Assembly: GCA_907165065.1 (NCBI GenBank)
Contig: OU015541.1
Coordinates: 744,001 to 808,000 of the forward strand
Source: Caprimulgus europaeus
Taxonomy: Eukaryota; Chordata; Aves; Caprimulgiformes; Caprimulgidae
Direction: 5' to 3'
DNA length: 64,000 nt
The notes below the pieces were generated by a model that saw only the letters and a program-made list of their open reading frames with translations, was not told the origin of the DNA and ran no database searches. This document shows positions 26,959-39,659 of the stretch, piece by piece. A program made the translations under genes and the position numbers. Within the stretch, counting starts at the first letter, position 1. Every line of letters starts with the position of its first letter.

Positions 26959-27059
26959 CTTATGGTGGGATTACTTTCTTGGGCACTTTGGAGAGCAGGT
27001 GTGATTTGCATGGTACCCTTGCTTCTGAATTTGGGTAGCACATACTCCAGACATTCTTC
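26959..27059 (-). other. Candidate exon, unidentified
   Basis: The acceptor CTTTCTTGCAG precedes 101 bp whose first frame reads EECLEYVLPKFRSKGTMQIT and continues to an AAG|GTATTT donor. A second frame is nearly open too. No homology is recognised. It lies about 0.7 kb below another candidate exon at 27792-27894 on the same strand. Confidence 0.2.
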
Positions 27060-27791
27060 CTGCAAGAAAGACAGTGATTTTCTTTGCATAGCATCAAAGG
27101 GAGAGCAGAATTAATTATCTGAGGTTCTGTAGCGTTGACAGAGCAAGAGTTATGGAAGATGGCTATGAAAACAAACACTGCTCTGCCACCAGTTTTGGGG
27201 ATTTTTTGGAGGGGTGGGATTTTTTTGGTGAGTTTTCCTGGGTTTTTTGTTTGTTTGTTTGTTTTATAACTCAGGAAATTACTTGTGCAACTGCACTCAT
27301 CTTTCATCACGGAGGACAGTGTCATTACACAGGCTATGAACTATCACAGTCAATGTCAGTCTTCAGAACACACCACCCATGCCTTCATTGTTAGCATTAT
27401 CTACCATTTCCTTCATTGCCCTGCAGAGCTCGTTCACACCTGTGAGCACAAGCACTGCAAACTGAGACAGAGACTCAGCCAGGTAATTCATAACGGAGAA
27501 AAAAGCCCATGAAGATGGCATGCTGTAACAGCATCGTATCAAAGGTGAACCCAAAAAGAACCCTGAAGCACATTTCTAGCTTCCAAACCAGCAAATGCAT
27601 TTATTGGAAGACTAAATGGTGCAGTTCATGGCCATTATGCACCCAGACAGGTATGGCATGCAGTTATTTTTACGTTGGCTGTTTATATGTGCTGCTTCCC
27701 AGTTTGCTCATGTATCTGCAGTGATTCTGCCCATAGAACAAACCTCTACATAACTCTGAAGTATTAAAATTGTGTTGTGAATGCCACTCAC

Positions 27792-27894
27792 CAATCAAAC
27801 CTTCCCTGAATTGATCAAAAGGGAACCACAGATTGCAGCTGTTACCGTGTCTCACTATTAAAATCTCCAGCTCGAATGTTACTGCCTCTAAATC
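27792..27894 (-). other. Candidate exon, unidentified
   Basis: The acceptor (CTTCCTCCTGCAAACATTCAG region) and a strong donor (ATTG|GTGAGT) bound 103 bp reading DLEAVTFELEILIVRHGNSC and onward. The composition looks protein-like, but I cannot place it in a family. Confidence 0.22.
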
Positions 27895-29698
27895 CTGAAT
27901 GTTTGCAGGAGGAAGTGGAGGTGTATTCTTCATAGAAAGCACATCATAAATTACAAGGTGAGGAAATTCTTTTCATCTAATATTTTCAGAGATGTTTCCC
28001 AGCCAGTCTGTTGTTTACTGTAAGGGATCATAAATAATATCTTCCACTCATTAGGAAAGGGAGATATCTCAAAGGCAGCCTTTTACCTCTATCTGAAAAC
28101 CTCCCCGGCTGAAACCCAGTGTGAGCCGAGGAGGGACTGTGTGGAGCTTTCATGGGACTCAGAATCTTCTAATTGTGTCCTGCAGAAACGGAGGCTGAGT
28201 TGCAGGACAGCAAATACACTGTAACTCTCACAAGGTTACTGCTTCTGACACACTACACAGCTACCAGAAACGGCCCCTGTGGGAAGGGCTTTACCACCCC
28301 GAGCACCCACACCCACCCCTCCTGCTACTGCGAGCACAGCAGCCCAGCGGGACCAGAGCTAGTGAGAGACGTGGAGGATAAAGCAAGTGTTAAATCCCAA
28401 CTCTGATCATGCTTTATGACCAATTTCAACCCATCCTTAGCAGGACAGGTTTCAGATCCCAGCTAAACAGAAAATCAACTGGACAGAGAGGGCCCTGACC
28501 CCGTGGACACAGCCGACCCCGCCAGCTCTCCACCCAGCCTGTGGCAGCTGCTGAAGCATCGTGGACTCCGGGGGCTCATTTGCCCAGAGAGCAACAGGCT
28601 GAAAACAGTAAAACCTCCAAACAGTTTGCTGAGCACTGACAACAAAACCTCCTCTGCAGAAGGATTATGGAAACAGGATGTTTCCTGCTCGGAGCAGCCT
28701 CAAAGGTAGGGACAACCGGGCACGTGTACTTCTGATCAAAGAGCATGGCAGGGAACTTCAAGTACAGAAGAAAATAACTCTCCCCATCCCCAAGGACCAC
28801 GAGAGCATCCTCCCTCCTGTAGGTTTGGCTGGCAGGACTCACACCATCTACTCATTGCAACATATTTATGTGAACTTCTATCTATTTATTCATCCATTAG
28901 AAAACCAAAGTGATACAACACACCCAAAGCAATGATCAGAAGTTTCAAAGTTTTCAAAGCAATGAGTGACCTATTGCAGCTGTTTCATTGAGCCCAGCCA
29001 AATTATGTTTTCACAGAGCTAGAAAATTCAGATTATTTCTTTTTTTTCTGCTTTCTGCTCACCTGCATCGTGGCTCTTCCTTCCCCTTGTGCTGTTTTTG
29101 AAGACTAAAAGATCATTAAACAAGAGCAGCTCATGTCTATCCTGAAACTTCAAATGAATAGAAGTAACCTTGTGAACAATTTGCTGTGACAATGCCTTGA
29201 CTGCAGCTCACACCCCAGCTAGTTGAAGATTAACCAGCTCAGACACCACCACCCGGGGAGCCGTGGCAGCACCAAGCCCCACACGTGCTAATCGCCCACG
29301 CGCTCAACCGCCCAGGCCCGCGTGACTTGAACAAACCTCAGTAACACGCCAGTAAGAGGGAAGATCTCTCATTCCTTTATTACTTATGAGGAAACAGAGC
29401 TCTTAAGCTCTTCATATCCATCCAAGTATTTCATAAGGATCTACTGTGATTGGGATTTCTAGGGAGGTTCAGAAAGAGCAGCTTTATCTGAAAAAGAAAG
29501 AAAGCAGCTGCCACCGAGAGCTCTTTGTGTCCCATCTTTCAGCACACTGTCAGAGTAAGATGGTTCCACTTTCCTTTCAAGTCTTCTCCCACATCAGATT
29601 TCTTTCCAGTCTTATCTGTATCACTTCATGGCACTAGTTTGTTCCCATGCCTTTACCTTGTTCCTGCAGCCTCCTCCAGTTTCTGCTTCCACACATAC

Positions 29699-29772
29699 CT
29701 TTTGTTCTCCAGTCACATTTAACACCCTTCCTTCCTCTGATTCTAGGCCCATTAACTGTCCAAACACAATTC
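29699..29772 (-). other. Candidate exon, unidentified
   Basis: The acceptor (GTTGGTCCATCACAG) and a strong donor (AAG|GTATGT) bound 74 bp with two open frames, one reading IVFGQLMGLESEEGRVLNVT. A GC-rich patch with ACCATGG lies just upstream. However, its donor is only 56 bp away, too short for a normal vertebrate intron, so the two do not pair. Confidence 0.18.
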
Positions 29773-30432
29773 CTGTGATGGACCAACAGCCACAGACACA
29801 AACTCTCACCCCAGCAGATCTTACTCACCAGAGTTTACTCAGTTCTCCTCTCTGCAAAACCATGGTCTGTGTTTTCACTCGCTGCGCTCCCCGCAGCAGC
29901 AGCGACAGCGCCGCGCGCTCCCATCCAAACCGCTCGCAACCTCAAGCTCCCGTGAACCAGAAGTGGCTCTGCAATGCCTTTGTCTCTCCTCGCTTTCTCT
30001 GCATTACAAATCAGTAAACTCTCCAGCTGTCCTGCTAACATCGTGGGTGCCCTGCTGCGCTCGTGTCTCTGGCAGTAACCTGGGTTGTCTGCAGTCCCTG
30101 CAATAAGAGCCAACATGTCAGGCCCTAATTATTATCCCCCGCTTCTTGCACTAGTATGGAAATGGAGAGGCATGGTCCATGCAGCACCAGGCTCACTTGG
30201 AATCTGCAGAACAGTCTCATTAGGGTTACACTGACTTGCAAAAAATACCTTTATCTTGTGAGAAACAGATCCCAGCCTTATCCTTGGCAGAGTGTTCCGA
30301 GAAACTCCCACTCCCGAAGGACACGCACGCTCCTGCGGACGGACGCTTGACTAAACAGGCTCCAGGATGACCCAGTGCTCAAGCAGCCACATTAGATAGT
30401 GATGTGATACAACAGCAAGCAAGTTTTCGGCC

Positions 30433-30438
30433 TTTATT
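30433..30438 (-). terminator. MAPRE1: Candidate distal MAPRE1 poly(A) signal
   Basis: AATAAA on the minus strand is followed by a T/G-rich stretch (TTGCTTGCTGTTGTATC). It would give a 3' UTR of about 3.2 kb. It may be an alternative distal site. Confidence 0.45.
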
Positions 30439-31989
30439 TGAAGGCTTTTAACAGTTACAGTAAGAATTGTCATTGCAAACCAGGAGTTTTTAAAAAATTG
30501 AACAATAAAAGTTAAAAAAACATCCACAAGTCCACCTGCAAGTAAGACATGTCGGTACAGAAAGGAGACGCCAGCTCTTGCTTCTTCCATTCTGCTCATG
30601 GTTCAAACATCTGATAAAACTAAGATCCTAAGAAAGGTGGGATGCTATCAGAATCGTTCTGGCAGGTGAGCATTCAACATGTACCAGCAGATACTGTACC
30701 AGTGTGACAGAGTAGCTACGATACCTCCAGGGGTTTGAGTTGGGCTTATTGTTATTTTCTTCCCAAAAAGGACATTAAAAAACAGATTATGCCAAGATAT
30801 CTACAATGCAGTCATAAGTTGACTACATGACTTTGAACCCATTTATAACTCATCTTGGTAGCACAGAAGTGATGTAAGCAATTGGAAATCTTAGCAGCAT
30901 TTGACTTACAAGACTGCATTTCAATTCAGTTTCATAACGCACGTCCAATCGGTCCCCACACACCCAACAGCCTCACAAGGTGCACCAGCAGTATTTCTGA
31001 CTCATCATTCTCTTTGCATAAAAGGATATTTGCTTTGCTAGCAGAGATCAAAGTCAACCTAATGCAACCCATCTGGTGACCTGGGTGCCTCACAGGTCCA
31101 CATACACAATCCTGCTACAGAGAGACTTGAAGCAACCTGGTCCCAGCACGCAAAGAGCAGACACCCAAACAGTCCTCTTCAAATCCAGCCACACACCACT
31201 GCCATCTTTTGCTCTGAGTTGCTGGAATAATGGAATATTTAGAGACAAAAAAAATATGCTTCCAACCCCAAAGCCAGTGACAGTAGAGAAGATTTTATGT
31301 GCATCACAACCCCCGCCCTAGGCCTGCACTTGCGCAGCCCGACGCCAGCAGTGCCTATCTCCAGAACAGGACATCCCCAGAGCAGGCTGGGGACAGGGAG
31401 GGTGATCTGCAGCAGGGCACAGAAGCCCTACAGGGAACACTGCCAATTTCAGGGTTAGATACATCATGTAAGGACTTCTCTGAGGATGCTGGTCTGTGCA
31501 CACATCAGTGACAGTAACATTTCAGCTCATCTATAAAACACTTCAAATGAAACAGATCAACTGAGCCTACAGGGCATCTGCTCACAGACTGGTGGCAGAC
31601 GCAGGTGTACAAGTTACAAACACCAAGTTAAGTGTGTGAGCAGACTCAAAACACTTTAAACATGCTTAAAGTCAGGTGACAGCACTCCTAATACACAGCC
31701 CCTTCTCACACCTTTAGAAGGAGGAAGCCAACAATACACCCACATCATCCACTTGTGGGGGAAAAATAATGAAAGAAACCAAAACAACCCAGAACTCAAG
31801 CAAAGGTTCCCCCAGCACACGCCAAGGACAGTGTCTACATCACTGCTACTCAAGTGAGCAAAGACTTTAACCAGGACTGGAGAACAAAAGCTGACATTCC
31901 AGGTCCTGCAAAAGCTCCATCATGAGAACTACCACGGACTTCAGCTTTGCCAGTCGCATCTGAAAGCACGAGACTGCAGCAGACGTGAC

Positions 31990-33641
31990 ACTCTTGAAAT
32001 ACAGAACTTTATTTAGAAACTGCTTAAAATAGAAAAACCCTGTCAAGAAAAATCCAAGTCAAATATGGTTTCTCAGTAAAATGGAGTTTTAGGGCAACAA
32101 AAGTCTGGAAGGCCACAAGAGAAATAGCACCACTGCAATTTTAAACAATGGCTGGATACTTGCATTTTTGGCATTCACTGAATTTGGGTTTTTCTCTGAA
32201 TTTCACAAAGATTCATGCACTACACAACAATTACCATAAAATGCTCTCCTACACACATTTTAGGACAAGCTACCACCAGGAACAAATGAATACAAGCACA
32301 ACAGTACTGATCAATCTCAGCAGTGAAGGGGGATCAGAAGTCTTGCAGGATCTTGCCAAACACAACAGTAATGAGGGGCATGAGAGCAAAAAAGGACAGT
32401 TAAGGAAAGTACTTTAAATATTAATATTTAAGTTAGTCTCAGTACTGTATTTTCTGCAATAACATTAGCTCTGTTAGCCAGCATCTTTTAGTTTTTACCC
32501 CAGAAGACTACTGAACTGGCAATATTATTATTAGATATGCCCTGGTTTGAAAGGAAAAAAAAAAGAAAAGAAAAAAAGAGAGAAAAATGATCACCCTCAT
32601 GTGCTCAATTCACTTTCACTCTAAGACAGTTGCACAGTGCAAGTCCTGTTACAACTATTGGACTGGATCAGCATCTCCCTGGGGTGGGAAAGGGAAAAGA
32701 ACAAGTGAGAGACCAGAAAGTATAGCAACAAAAATACAAGGAAACAGGACAAATAGAAACAAGAGCCAGGAAAGAAAGTTACTTCTGAAGAACATTTCAG
32801 GCAGTAAGACTGGATGCCCTTTGCTTTTTATGATGTTCTGGTTTTTTGATTTGTTTTTTTTACTTTTACAGAAAACACAGTACATTTTGGCAAAGTCATT
32901 AGCCACAATGCCATAGAAAAAGGCTTCAGCACTCTTCAAGGTAATTTATGTGTCTCAGCTGTTCATACTCCCTCTAATCTTGTGACAGGCAACGTTAAGG
33001 CCTATTTCCTCGAGAACTAATCACTCAGTAAGCAGCTTTACACAGGAATGGAGTTTTGTTTTAACAGCCCCTCTGAGCACTTGCTGACAAAGTGAGATTG
33101 CCAGGCAAGGCCTCTCGGACAGCAGTGAGTGGAGTTCAACAACCGCCTACCCCAACATGAAGCACATAAAATCTCCTGCCACATTACTTCAATTTGGCAT
33201 ATGGAAGCATATTTTAAATACTCTTAAGGCATTTATTATAATTTCTGTGCTGCAATTTCACATTAACTCAATCTTTCTGTGAGTCAGAGTCTTTAATTTC
33301 TCTATTACACACCCCCTTAGATACAAAAAGAGTCTTCCTACAAACCAGTGTTTCACCAGCAAACCATTCTGCAACAAGTTCCAAATATTCAGCCTCCTGC
33401 TCCCTAAATATACCACCTGGGTGTGAATACTGCTCTGCTACGAAGTGAGAGAGAGCTCCTAACTCAAACCCACTGCAAAAGTGAAACTTTGCAAAGTGCA
33501 CTTTAAGAAGAGGTACTTTTTTGCTTATGGAAAGAAACCAGTGAGTCCTCTAAGAATAAAGTGGAGTATTTTACAGTTAAGCACATGATCTGGGGCAAAG
33601 AATTCTGATGTTGCTGCTCTGCTGGTACAGTATGTGGTCTG
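31990..33641 (-). other. MAPRE1: MAPRE1 3' untranslated region
   Basis: The stretch from the TAA stop to the proposed cleavage site is AT-rich with no open frame of interest. Its extent is inferred from the poly(A) signal at 32008-32013. An extension to about 30.41 kb is possible through the distal signal. Confidence 0.55.
32008..32013 (-). terminator. MAPRE1: Probable main MAPRE1 poly(A) signal
   Basis: AATAAA on the minus strand (context CTAAATAAAGTTC) lies about 1.63 kb after the stop codon, with GTGTCACGTCTG downstream. The implied 3' UTR length is close to that of the human gene. A more proximal AATAAA at 33232-33237 is also present. Confidence 0.6.
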
Positions 33642-33698
33642 TTAATACTCTTCTTGCTCCTCTTGCGGTGCTCCTTCGTCAGGTATCACAAAGCCTTC
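33642..33698 (-). CDS. MAPRE1: MAPRE1 coding exon 6 (last)
   Basis: Encodes [18 protein letters not shown] and the TAA stop. The acidic C-terminal EEY tail is the docking site for CAP-Gly proteins such as CLIP-170 and p150glued. The acceptor is TTCAG. Confidence 0.97.
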   Translation of the reverse strand, partial: EGFVIPDEGAPQEEQEEY

Positions 33699-36600
33699 CT
33701 GAAGGGGAATGAAAACAAGGGCTTTAATGAAAATCTGATGTCAAATCAGCTCCTGGCTACTCTGTATGCTCTTTTTTTTCAATTTCCTTTTACTTAGCAG
33801 AGATACTCTTAAGTCACCATTTACAGTGCCAAGATATTACTACCAGAAGAGTCATTTTCATCTCTGATCTGTTACACTCTGTTCATGAAAGGCTAACCTT
33901 GTTTGCTGCCTGACTATAATTATGTTATCTGTTCCTTTACTGCAGGAAAAAGCTAGGCCATAAACCTAAAGGGAAAAAAAAAAACCAAACAAGTAGAAAT
34001 AGAGGGAGCCCTGGAAAGCAAACCAGCTTCCAATTACAAGGGGAGGGAGGCACTGTGCAATACAACTTATACCAGATTACTTACATCTGTGGCATAAAGA
34101 ATTTCCACAATCCTCTGCAACACTGGATCATTCTCCCCTTCATTCTCCTGGCAGATCAATTCAATGTTCCTCAATTTGCCAAAGTAGAAGTCTCTCTCCT
34201 TCTCCAGATCTTCAACAGTAAGTTTCAGTACATTGATCTGCCAAAGGGCACCAGTGATAATTTAGCCACCAAAGAGAGAACTCAGTAGTATTCAGTTCAA
34301 AAGGCAGGGTCCCCAAAATTCTCAGAGGGGTGTTAATATGCAAAGCACTTCAGAACTAACCAAGATGGGAGGGAGGGGGACTGGGAGAGGAGGAAAAGGT
34401 CTATTTCTCAGACTGCAATATTATTGCCACAACAAACACCCAATCCAACACGTGCAACCTCACTTGGAAATCCTAAAGTCTTATTAAATTAAGCAGGTAG
34501 CTGCCTGCCTGCAGCTCTCCTTACTAACACGTTCTTTCAAGACAACTCTCACACTGATGGCAGGTTTAGCTGTACCACAGTCAGCGTTTCAGTGAAGCAG
34601 CAGCTGCTCATAGCTCAGTTGGAATGCTGTGACAGCAGCCACACAGCTGTGGGAACACTCCCAAGCAATGCCATGTGTGATGGCACACGAGGTTTGAATG
34701 TCGGGGTTCTCGTGGGCTGCAGGGAGGGTTTTGCTCCCATCAGAAGAGCAAGACCATTATAATGACGGCTTCTAATTAAGTGATTTTAAATGAGCTTACT
34801 AGATTCAGATCATTTTCTTCCACCTGCCTGACCCAGTCATTTTGTGCTATTAAAAAACTAAAAGCTGCACATCAGGACAGAGCCCAGGTCAGCAGTGGGG
34901 CCCTGTGCTCAACACACCTGCTCAATCAATCCTGCCGACTCATCGTCTCCCCCGGCCTTTTTGACCATTCCAGTACCAGCTTTTGGAGTTGTTGCAGTCC
35001 TCTGGGAGACAATGGGCCTCTGGGGGGCTGCAAGATTAATTCAGTGTTAGTTCCCCCCACAACACCTCGCTTCCTCCTGGGAAGGTACCGTCCCCCCTTC
35101 AAACACGCTCAGGCATTTCAGACTCTGAGGATAATGTTCCTTCCTCCTTCTTGACTCCATGTGACACATCCCATTTTTTTTGGCATGTGTTGGCACCAAC
35201 CTTTGCCATTTTCTCTTTTAAAGATTGTTCTTCCTGTAGCTTCCAGACACCTGGGTGCTACAGGATGACTCAGTGTGTGAAGCCTAGCACCTCTGAGCAG
35301 GATGCAGACCACTATCACTCCATACACTGATTTAAACAGCAACCCAGTCTTAGTTTCCCCAGAGTTTTCCATGATCTAGATAATCTTTTAACTATTTTCT
35401 CTACCTGCACCACTAGAACTGAGAGATTTCTTGGGTTTGTTCATAACTGGAGCAACAAGGTTTGGTGCTACTGTCTCTTGGCCTTGCCGAGCAGCAACAG
35501 GATCGTACTCCTTCCCGTCATAGTTTGCGTCAAAAAATTTCTTAAACCACTGAACAAATTCAAAGTTGTCCTGAAATTTTCCTTTCACTAGTTTGTCCAC
35601 AGGAATTATCTGGAAGGGAGGAGAAAAAAAAAAGTCAAACTCATATTAAGGGTAAAGAGCCTCTCTTTTTCTGTATAAAGTTTCTAAATTGGTGTGCTCA
35701 GAAGATCTGTAATTCTTTGTCCAGACCAGAGAAAATCCCCCTCGAACAGGACTGTCAAATGCCAGGATTCTTGCTAAAACTGGAATTCAAAACAAATCCT
35801 GCTTTCACTGTGAGCCCAAATCATTTTAAATAATCCTGCAGTGAGGTTTCTGCTACACAAGTTTCAACACAAAACTGTGCTCTGTGAATGTGCAGCTGGC
35901 TCACCCAGCGCCAGGCCTCCCAAACCTGAACTGCTGACACACGGGACTGCTACAGACCTAAACATCCCCTTTCAGTGGGTTACAGTCAGAGTGTCTCTGC
36001 CATGAGGAGTGCAAGTGAAGATGAATAAAAAGGTGCAGCAGATTGTGAAGTCCTGCCTGTAGGCCACGAGCTGAGACAATGACCTGGCAGGGGTGGTCTT
36101 AAAGACAGGAAAAAGCATGAACACAGAAATGTTCAGCATCACACCAAGCACGCTGTCAGGAACTGTCACCCCAGAAACCACCCTTCCCTCAGTGCAACCA
36201 TCATTCCACCTGAAAAATACTTATTTCTCAGATCTCATTGTCACTAGCTTAAATTTACATACACTTGGGAAGAGGAGTTTGAAACCTTGTCCCCCAGAAA
36301 TGTCAGTATTAGTCTGGGCTACAGGAGCTGCACAGAACTGAAATGGAAAAGTTCACCTCCTCAGTCAGAACTGGAAACCCAGCATCAGCTGGAGTAAAGC
36401 AGATATCGTCCTACATCAAGTGAAGGCCCCAATGCCAACCAAAATCCAAAGTTTCAACACATACAAACCAAAAGCAAACTCCATCCCCAGGTCTCTCCAG
36501 CTCTAAATCTGAAAGCACATTCCACCTACTTGGATATCAAGAGCACAGAGAAGCGGTTCCACCCCGGCTTACTTTGTCAACACCCATTCGCTTAAAACCC

Positions 36601-39421
36601 GCTTGTAGAACCTTGAAGTTCTGGATATACTCGTGCTCCAGCTTTGCTTGAAACTTCACTTTCTTGAGGGCTACAGAACCTGGGAAGAGCATGTCCATGA
36701 ACTGGCAGTACGCAGCACCTGCCAAAAGAGAAACAACACAAGCCAAGGATGACCCAAGCCCACTCACCAGGCCACACCAGCGACTCGCAGCAAAGTGATC
36801 TGACTCAGCCCCCAGCTCCACAACAAAAGGCAGCAAAGGCAAGAAAACAGGAACCTTCAGTCCCCTGTTTTGGGCAGCGTGGCCATAAATGAGCTCAAGC
36901 AAGTGAGCTGCAGAACCAAACTTGTGGTGTCATTACTTGAGCTCATGAACAAGAGCAATCCAATCCTCCCTCCATAATTCCAAGAGACAAACCAGAAACC
37001 CAGTGAGCAACGTGACTTTCCTTCTTTGTGGATACCAGCACAGATCTGAAGTGTTTCAGGTGTGCAACAGGCAGGTAAGCCACTCTCATCAACCCTAACA
37101 GAGCTAACCTGGAAAAATAACTGTCATATTTAACAAGCATTTAAAAAGTGATACATTTGCTCACTACAAACAGAATCTATACACAATCCAAGACACCCTC
37201 AAAGGTAAGAGGCCAAATTTAGCTGGATTATATTTAAATCAAACCATAAGCAATGAACTGAAATGAGGCAGCATTTCTTCCTATTAATTTTAAATCCTTC
37301 ATGACCTTCAATTCAGCTCTTACTGTAATCAGAGCAAAAGAGGGATTCAGTTCAGCCACAAAGAGTAGACAGCCACCTCCAAAGAAAAGCTCTGTAGGAA
37401 ATGCACACACATTAAAAAAAACTATATATTTTTAAACTCTATCTTCACTCTGCAGTGAGGATATGCAACTGTGTGCCAATGAAAATACAATATTCTGAGC
37501 ATTATTCCCCCCACCAATATCAATGGGGAGCAATGGGAACCTGAGCCCAAAACATCAACCAGCTACACAAGATCTGGTGAGATATCCAGAGGCTCAGAGG
37601 TCATACATCAGGTGTTGCCCTAAACCAGTCTGTTCCTCTCAGCCACAGGTAACAAAGTCCTATACTGCTGTTTGATCTCCACTGCCTTCCAGTTCATTTG
37701 CTGAAGAACTCCAGTGCCCAGCTCAGAAACAGATGACCTGCCAGAAATCAGGGCTTTGAGAACTATTGGTAGTCTGAGCAATAAGCATGATAAAAACAGA
37801 GAGAGACCACAGCATAAGCCAAAGGTTGTCTTTTGTGCACTTCTGCAGCCTCAGCTGCTGCTGTCACAACTGCCCTTGCCAAAGGTAGCACAGCAGGCCT
37901 GGGAACTCCTGTTTCCACATGACTGTGCCAGGCAGTGAGAGCCACTTCCACACCTGCAGAGGCAGGAAGGATTTCTGCAGACACAGGAGGGATGTTACTC
38001 AGCACATACCACATCAACAGCACTCAGCCTCCTCCTGAGGACAGGTGAGCTGCAATTCTGCACAGCCAGTATTAATTATCCTCACTTCTCAAGACAGAGC
38101 TCTCCCAGCACTCAAGACTCACACCAGCTCTCAGAAAAACCTCTCAGCTGTATAAACCAGCACTGCACACGACAGGAGTTTGACCTGCTGTCTGAAAGGG
38201 GCCAGTGCTTCTCATTCCCCTGGCTGCTGTAGATCTTTAGCTCCTTCACTCTTACAGCTCTTCTCCACCATCTCACTAGACAAAAGCCACCACAGACACG
38301 CACCAGATATCTACTGAAAGTCCCCTGCTTCTCTGCAATCTCTGTGACTGTTTCCTCCACAGGCTGCACTGACAGTCCCAGACTGTTTAAAAATTGATTC
38401 CTTCATTTATTCCATCCCCAGTTTTCACATCTCTCATTCTGTCAGCAACACCTTATCTCAAACTCATTCCACAACGAGCTGCACTTCCACTTTTCACCAA
38501 GTCCCTTTCACCTCTCGCTGCAGTTATCCAAACCAACATCTCCTACCTAGGCTGCATTTTTAGCCCTGGGTTTTTTCAGCTCTTACTCCACAGACTATTA
38601 TTTTTCATTCATTTCTACAAGCCTCCTCCCACACACACACACACACTCCTCCCCATGATGACACTTGACTCCATTTCTGCACCACAATCACTTCCCCTTT
38701 TCTGCCTACACCTCCATCTGAGCTCAGCTCTGCTAAAGGCAGCTCACGCCAGCGCACGCCGGGGTGACACAGCCCGACCAGCTCCTTCACCACAGGGAGC
38801 TGGAACGTCCTGGGGGTGAACCCAGAGCTGCCAGTATGCAGCTATCACACCGCCCCCCCACACACTGCACCCCCTCACACCACCCCTGCCCACCCTCCCA
38901 GGGCTCCTAGCAGTTGTCTGCCACGAGAACTGCATTTCCTTATGCCAGCTACTACACTTGTGGGGCTCACTCTGTCCGTCAGGACTAAGTGCTCAGCTCC
39001 TCCCTGGAGAGCAGCCTTTCCTACGAGCCCCTTCTCCACAAAACCCCCATTCCTGTACTGCAGCTCTGCTGCAGTGAGGCAGAGAACGTGCCTTTTCATT
39101 ACACTTCCATTATTAACAACCATTTCAATAAAACTCCAACCACAACCAGATTACAGCATTGACCATGAACCTGTTCACACCAGGAATTAAGGAATTCATT
39201 AGGAGTTAAGCCAGCTGCAGAGGGCCAGCACAGACAGCTCACACAGGGCAGCTGGATTTCTACAGAACTAGGGTGCACACTGAACTTGGAGCCCTCTCAC
39301 CTGAGCACAACTGTTCAATCTTGGTCAGCGTGAGCTGCAGGGACTCGTTGATCCAGGCGAGCATGTCATGTCGACTCAGGTTATCGCTGGTCACTGAAGT
39401 AGAGTACACATTCACTGCCAT
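33642..39421 (-). CDS. MAPRE1: Microtubule plus-end binding protein EB1 (whole coding span, six exons)
   Basis: EB1 tracks growing microtubule plus ends and recruits CAP-Gly and SxIP proteins. Six exons join in frame (33642-33698, 34085-34237, 34918-35027, 35405-35609, 36573-36718, 39301-39421) to 263 codons plus TAA. The N-terminal calponin-homology domain (about residues 14-116) includes [19 protein letters not shown] and QFMDMLFPG. The basic linker includes [18 protein letters not shown]. The EB-homology coiled coil (about 187-250) includes [20 protein letters not shown]. The protein ends in EEQEEY, the tail read by CAP-Gly domains. It is five residues shorter than the human protein, all in the linker. 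The start ATG lies three bases inside the second exon; exon 1 is non-coding. All introns are GT-AG. The sequence looks fully functional. Confidence 0.97.
34085..34237 (-). CDS. MAPRE1: MAPRE1 coding exon 5, EB-homology domain
   Basis: 51 codons, phase 0 at both ends, from [10 protein letters not shown] to [10 protein letters not shown]. It forms the coiled coil and four-helix bundle used for dimerisation and SxIP binding. The donor is GAT|GTAAGT. It is almost identical to mammalian EB1. Confidence 0.97.
34918..35027 (-). CDS. MAPRE1: MAPRE1 coding exon 4, linker
   Basis: 110 bp encode the Ser/Thr/Pro-rich flexible linker ([18 protein letters not shown], then [10 protein letters not shown]). 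It is four residues shorter here than the human linker, which explains most of the length difference. The donor is CAG|GTGTGT. Confidence 0.95.
35405..35609 (-). CDS. MAPRE1: MAPRE1 coding exon 3, end of CH domain and start of linker
   Basis: 205 bp from [20 protein letters not shown] through [20 protein letters not shown] to the linker ([12 protein letters not shown]). It contains the surface that contacts the microtubule lattice. The acceptor is CTTCCAG and the donor is GCAG|GTAGAG. Confidence 0.97.
36573..36718 (-). CDS. MAPRE1: MAPRE1 coding exon 2, CH domain
   Basis: 146 bp encode [20 protein letters not shown] and onward to GFKRMGVDK, the core of the calponin-homology domain. The acceptor is TTTTGGCAG and the donor AAA|GTAAGC. 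Confidence 0.97.
38630..38646. repeat. (AC)n microsatellite
   Basis: Eight AC dinucleotides in MAPRE1 intronic DNA between the coding exons at 36718 and 39301. Confidence 0.9.
39301..39421 (-). CDS. MAPRE1: MAPRE1 coding exon 1, with start codon
   Basis: The start ATG (complement of 39419-39421, context AAAATGG) begins [20 protein letters not shown]. The exon continues to KIEQLCSG with donor CAG|GTGAGA. Its acceptor lies at 39425-39427 (TTTCAG), so only AAA precedes the ATG in this exon. Confidence 0.97.
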
Positions 39422-39659
39422 TTTCTGAAAGACAGAACCAAAGGCCTAAGCGCCACGAACGGTAACGCCGGGTGTGTTGATCGCTGCTCTTCCACTCGCT
39501 CACGGGGCCGCGGCAGAGCCACTTCCCTTCGAGCCCTCCTGACATCACAGCCGAACACAACGTGATGCACAGGAAACGCGGCGCAGCTGCCTGCTGCCAA
39601 CAGCTGGGAGGACCCGATTCCATCGCTGGAAAGAACGCTGTTTCGTGCTTTTTGAAGAA

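Larger units (their letters stand above)
12164..30400. other. Long region without a recognised gene
   Basis: About 18 kb downstream of MAPRE1 with no gene I can name. It contains an A12-G8 tract (17983-18002), a 24-base poly-C run (22505-22528), purine-rich plus-strand blocks (20935-21090, 23070-23330, 24340-24550) and a GC-rich patch near 29877-29945. A scatter of short frames has acceptable splice sites on both strands (listed separately). In human the next genes after MAPRE1 are EFCAB8, SUN5 and the BPIF cluster; no motif of these was found. Confidence 0.4.

Noticed and set aside
27427..27482. Plus-strand candidate exon with an excellent acceptor (TTCATTGCCCTGCAG) and CAG|GTAATT donor
   Set aside because: Only 56 bp, no homology, and it competes with minus-strand candidates in the same place; used here as a gauge of chance.
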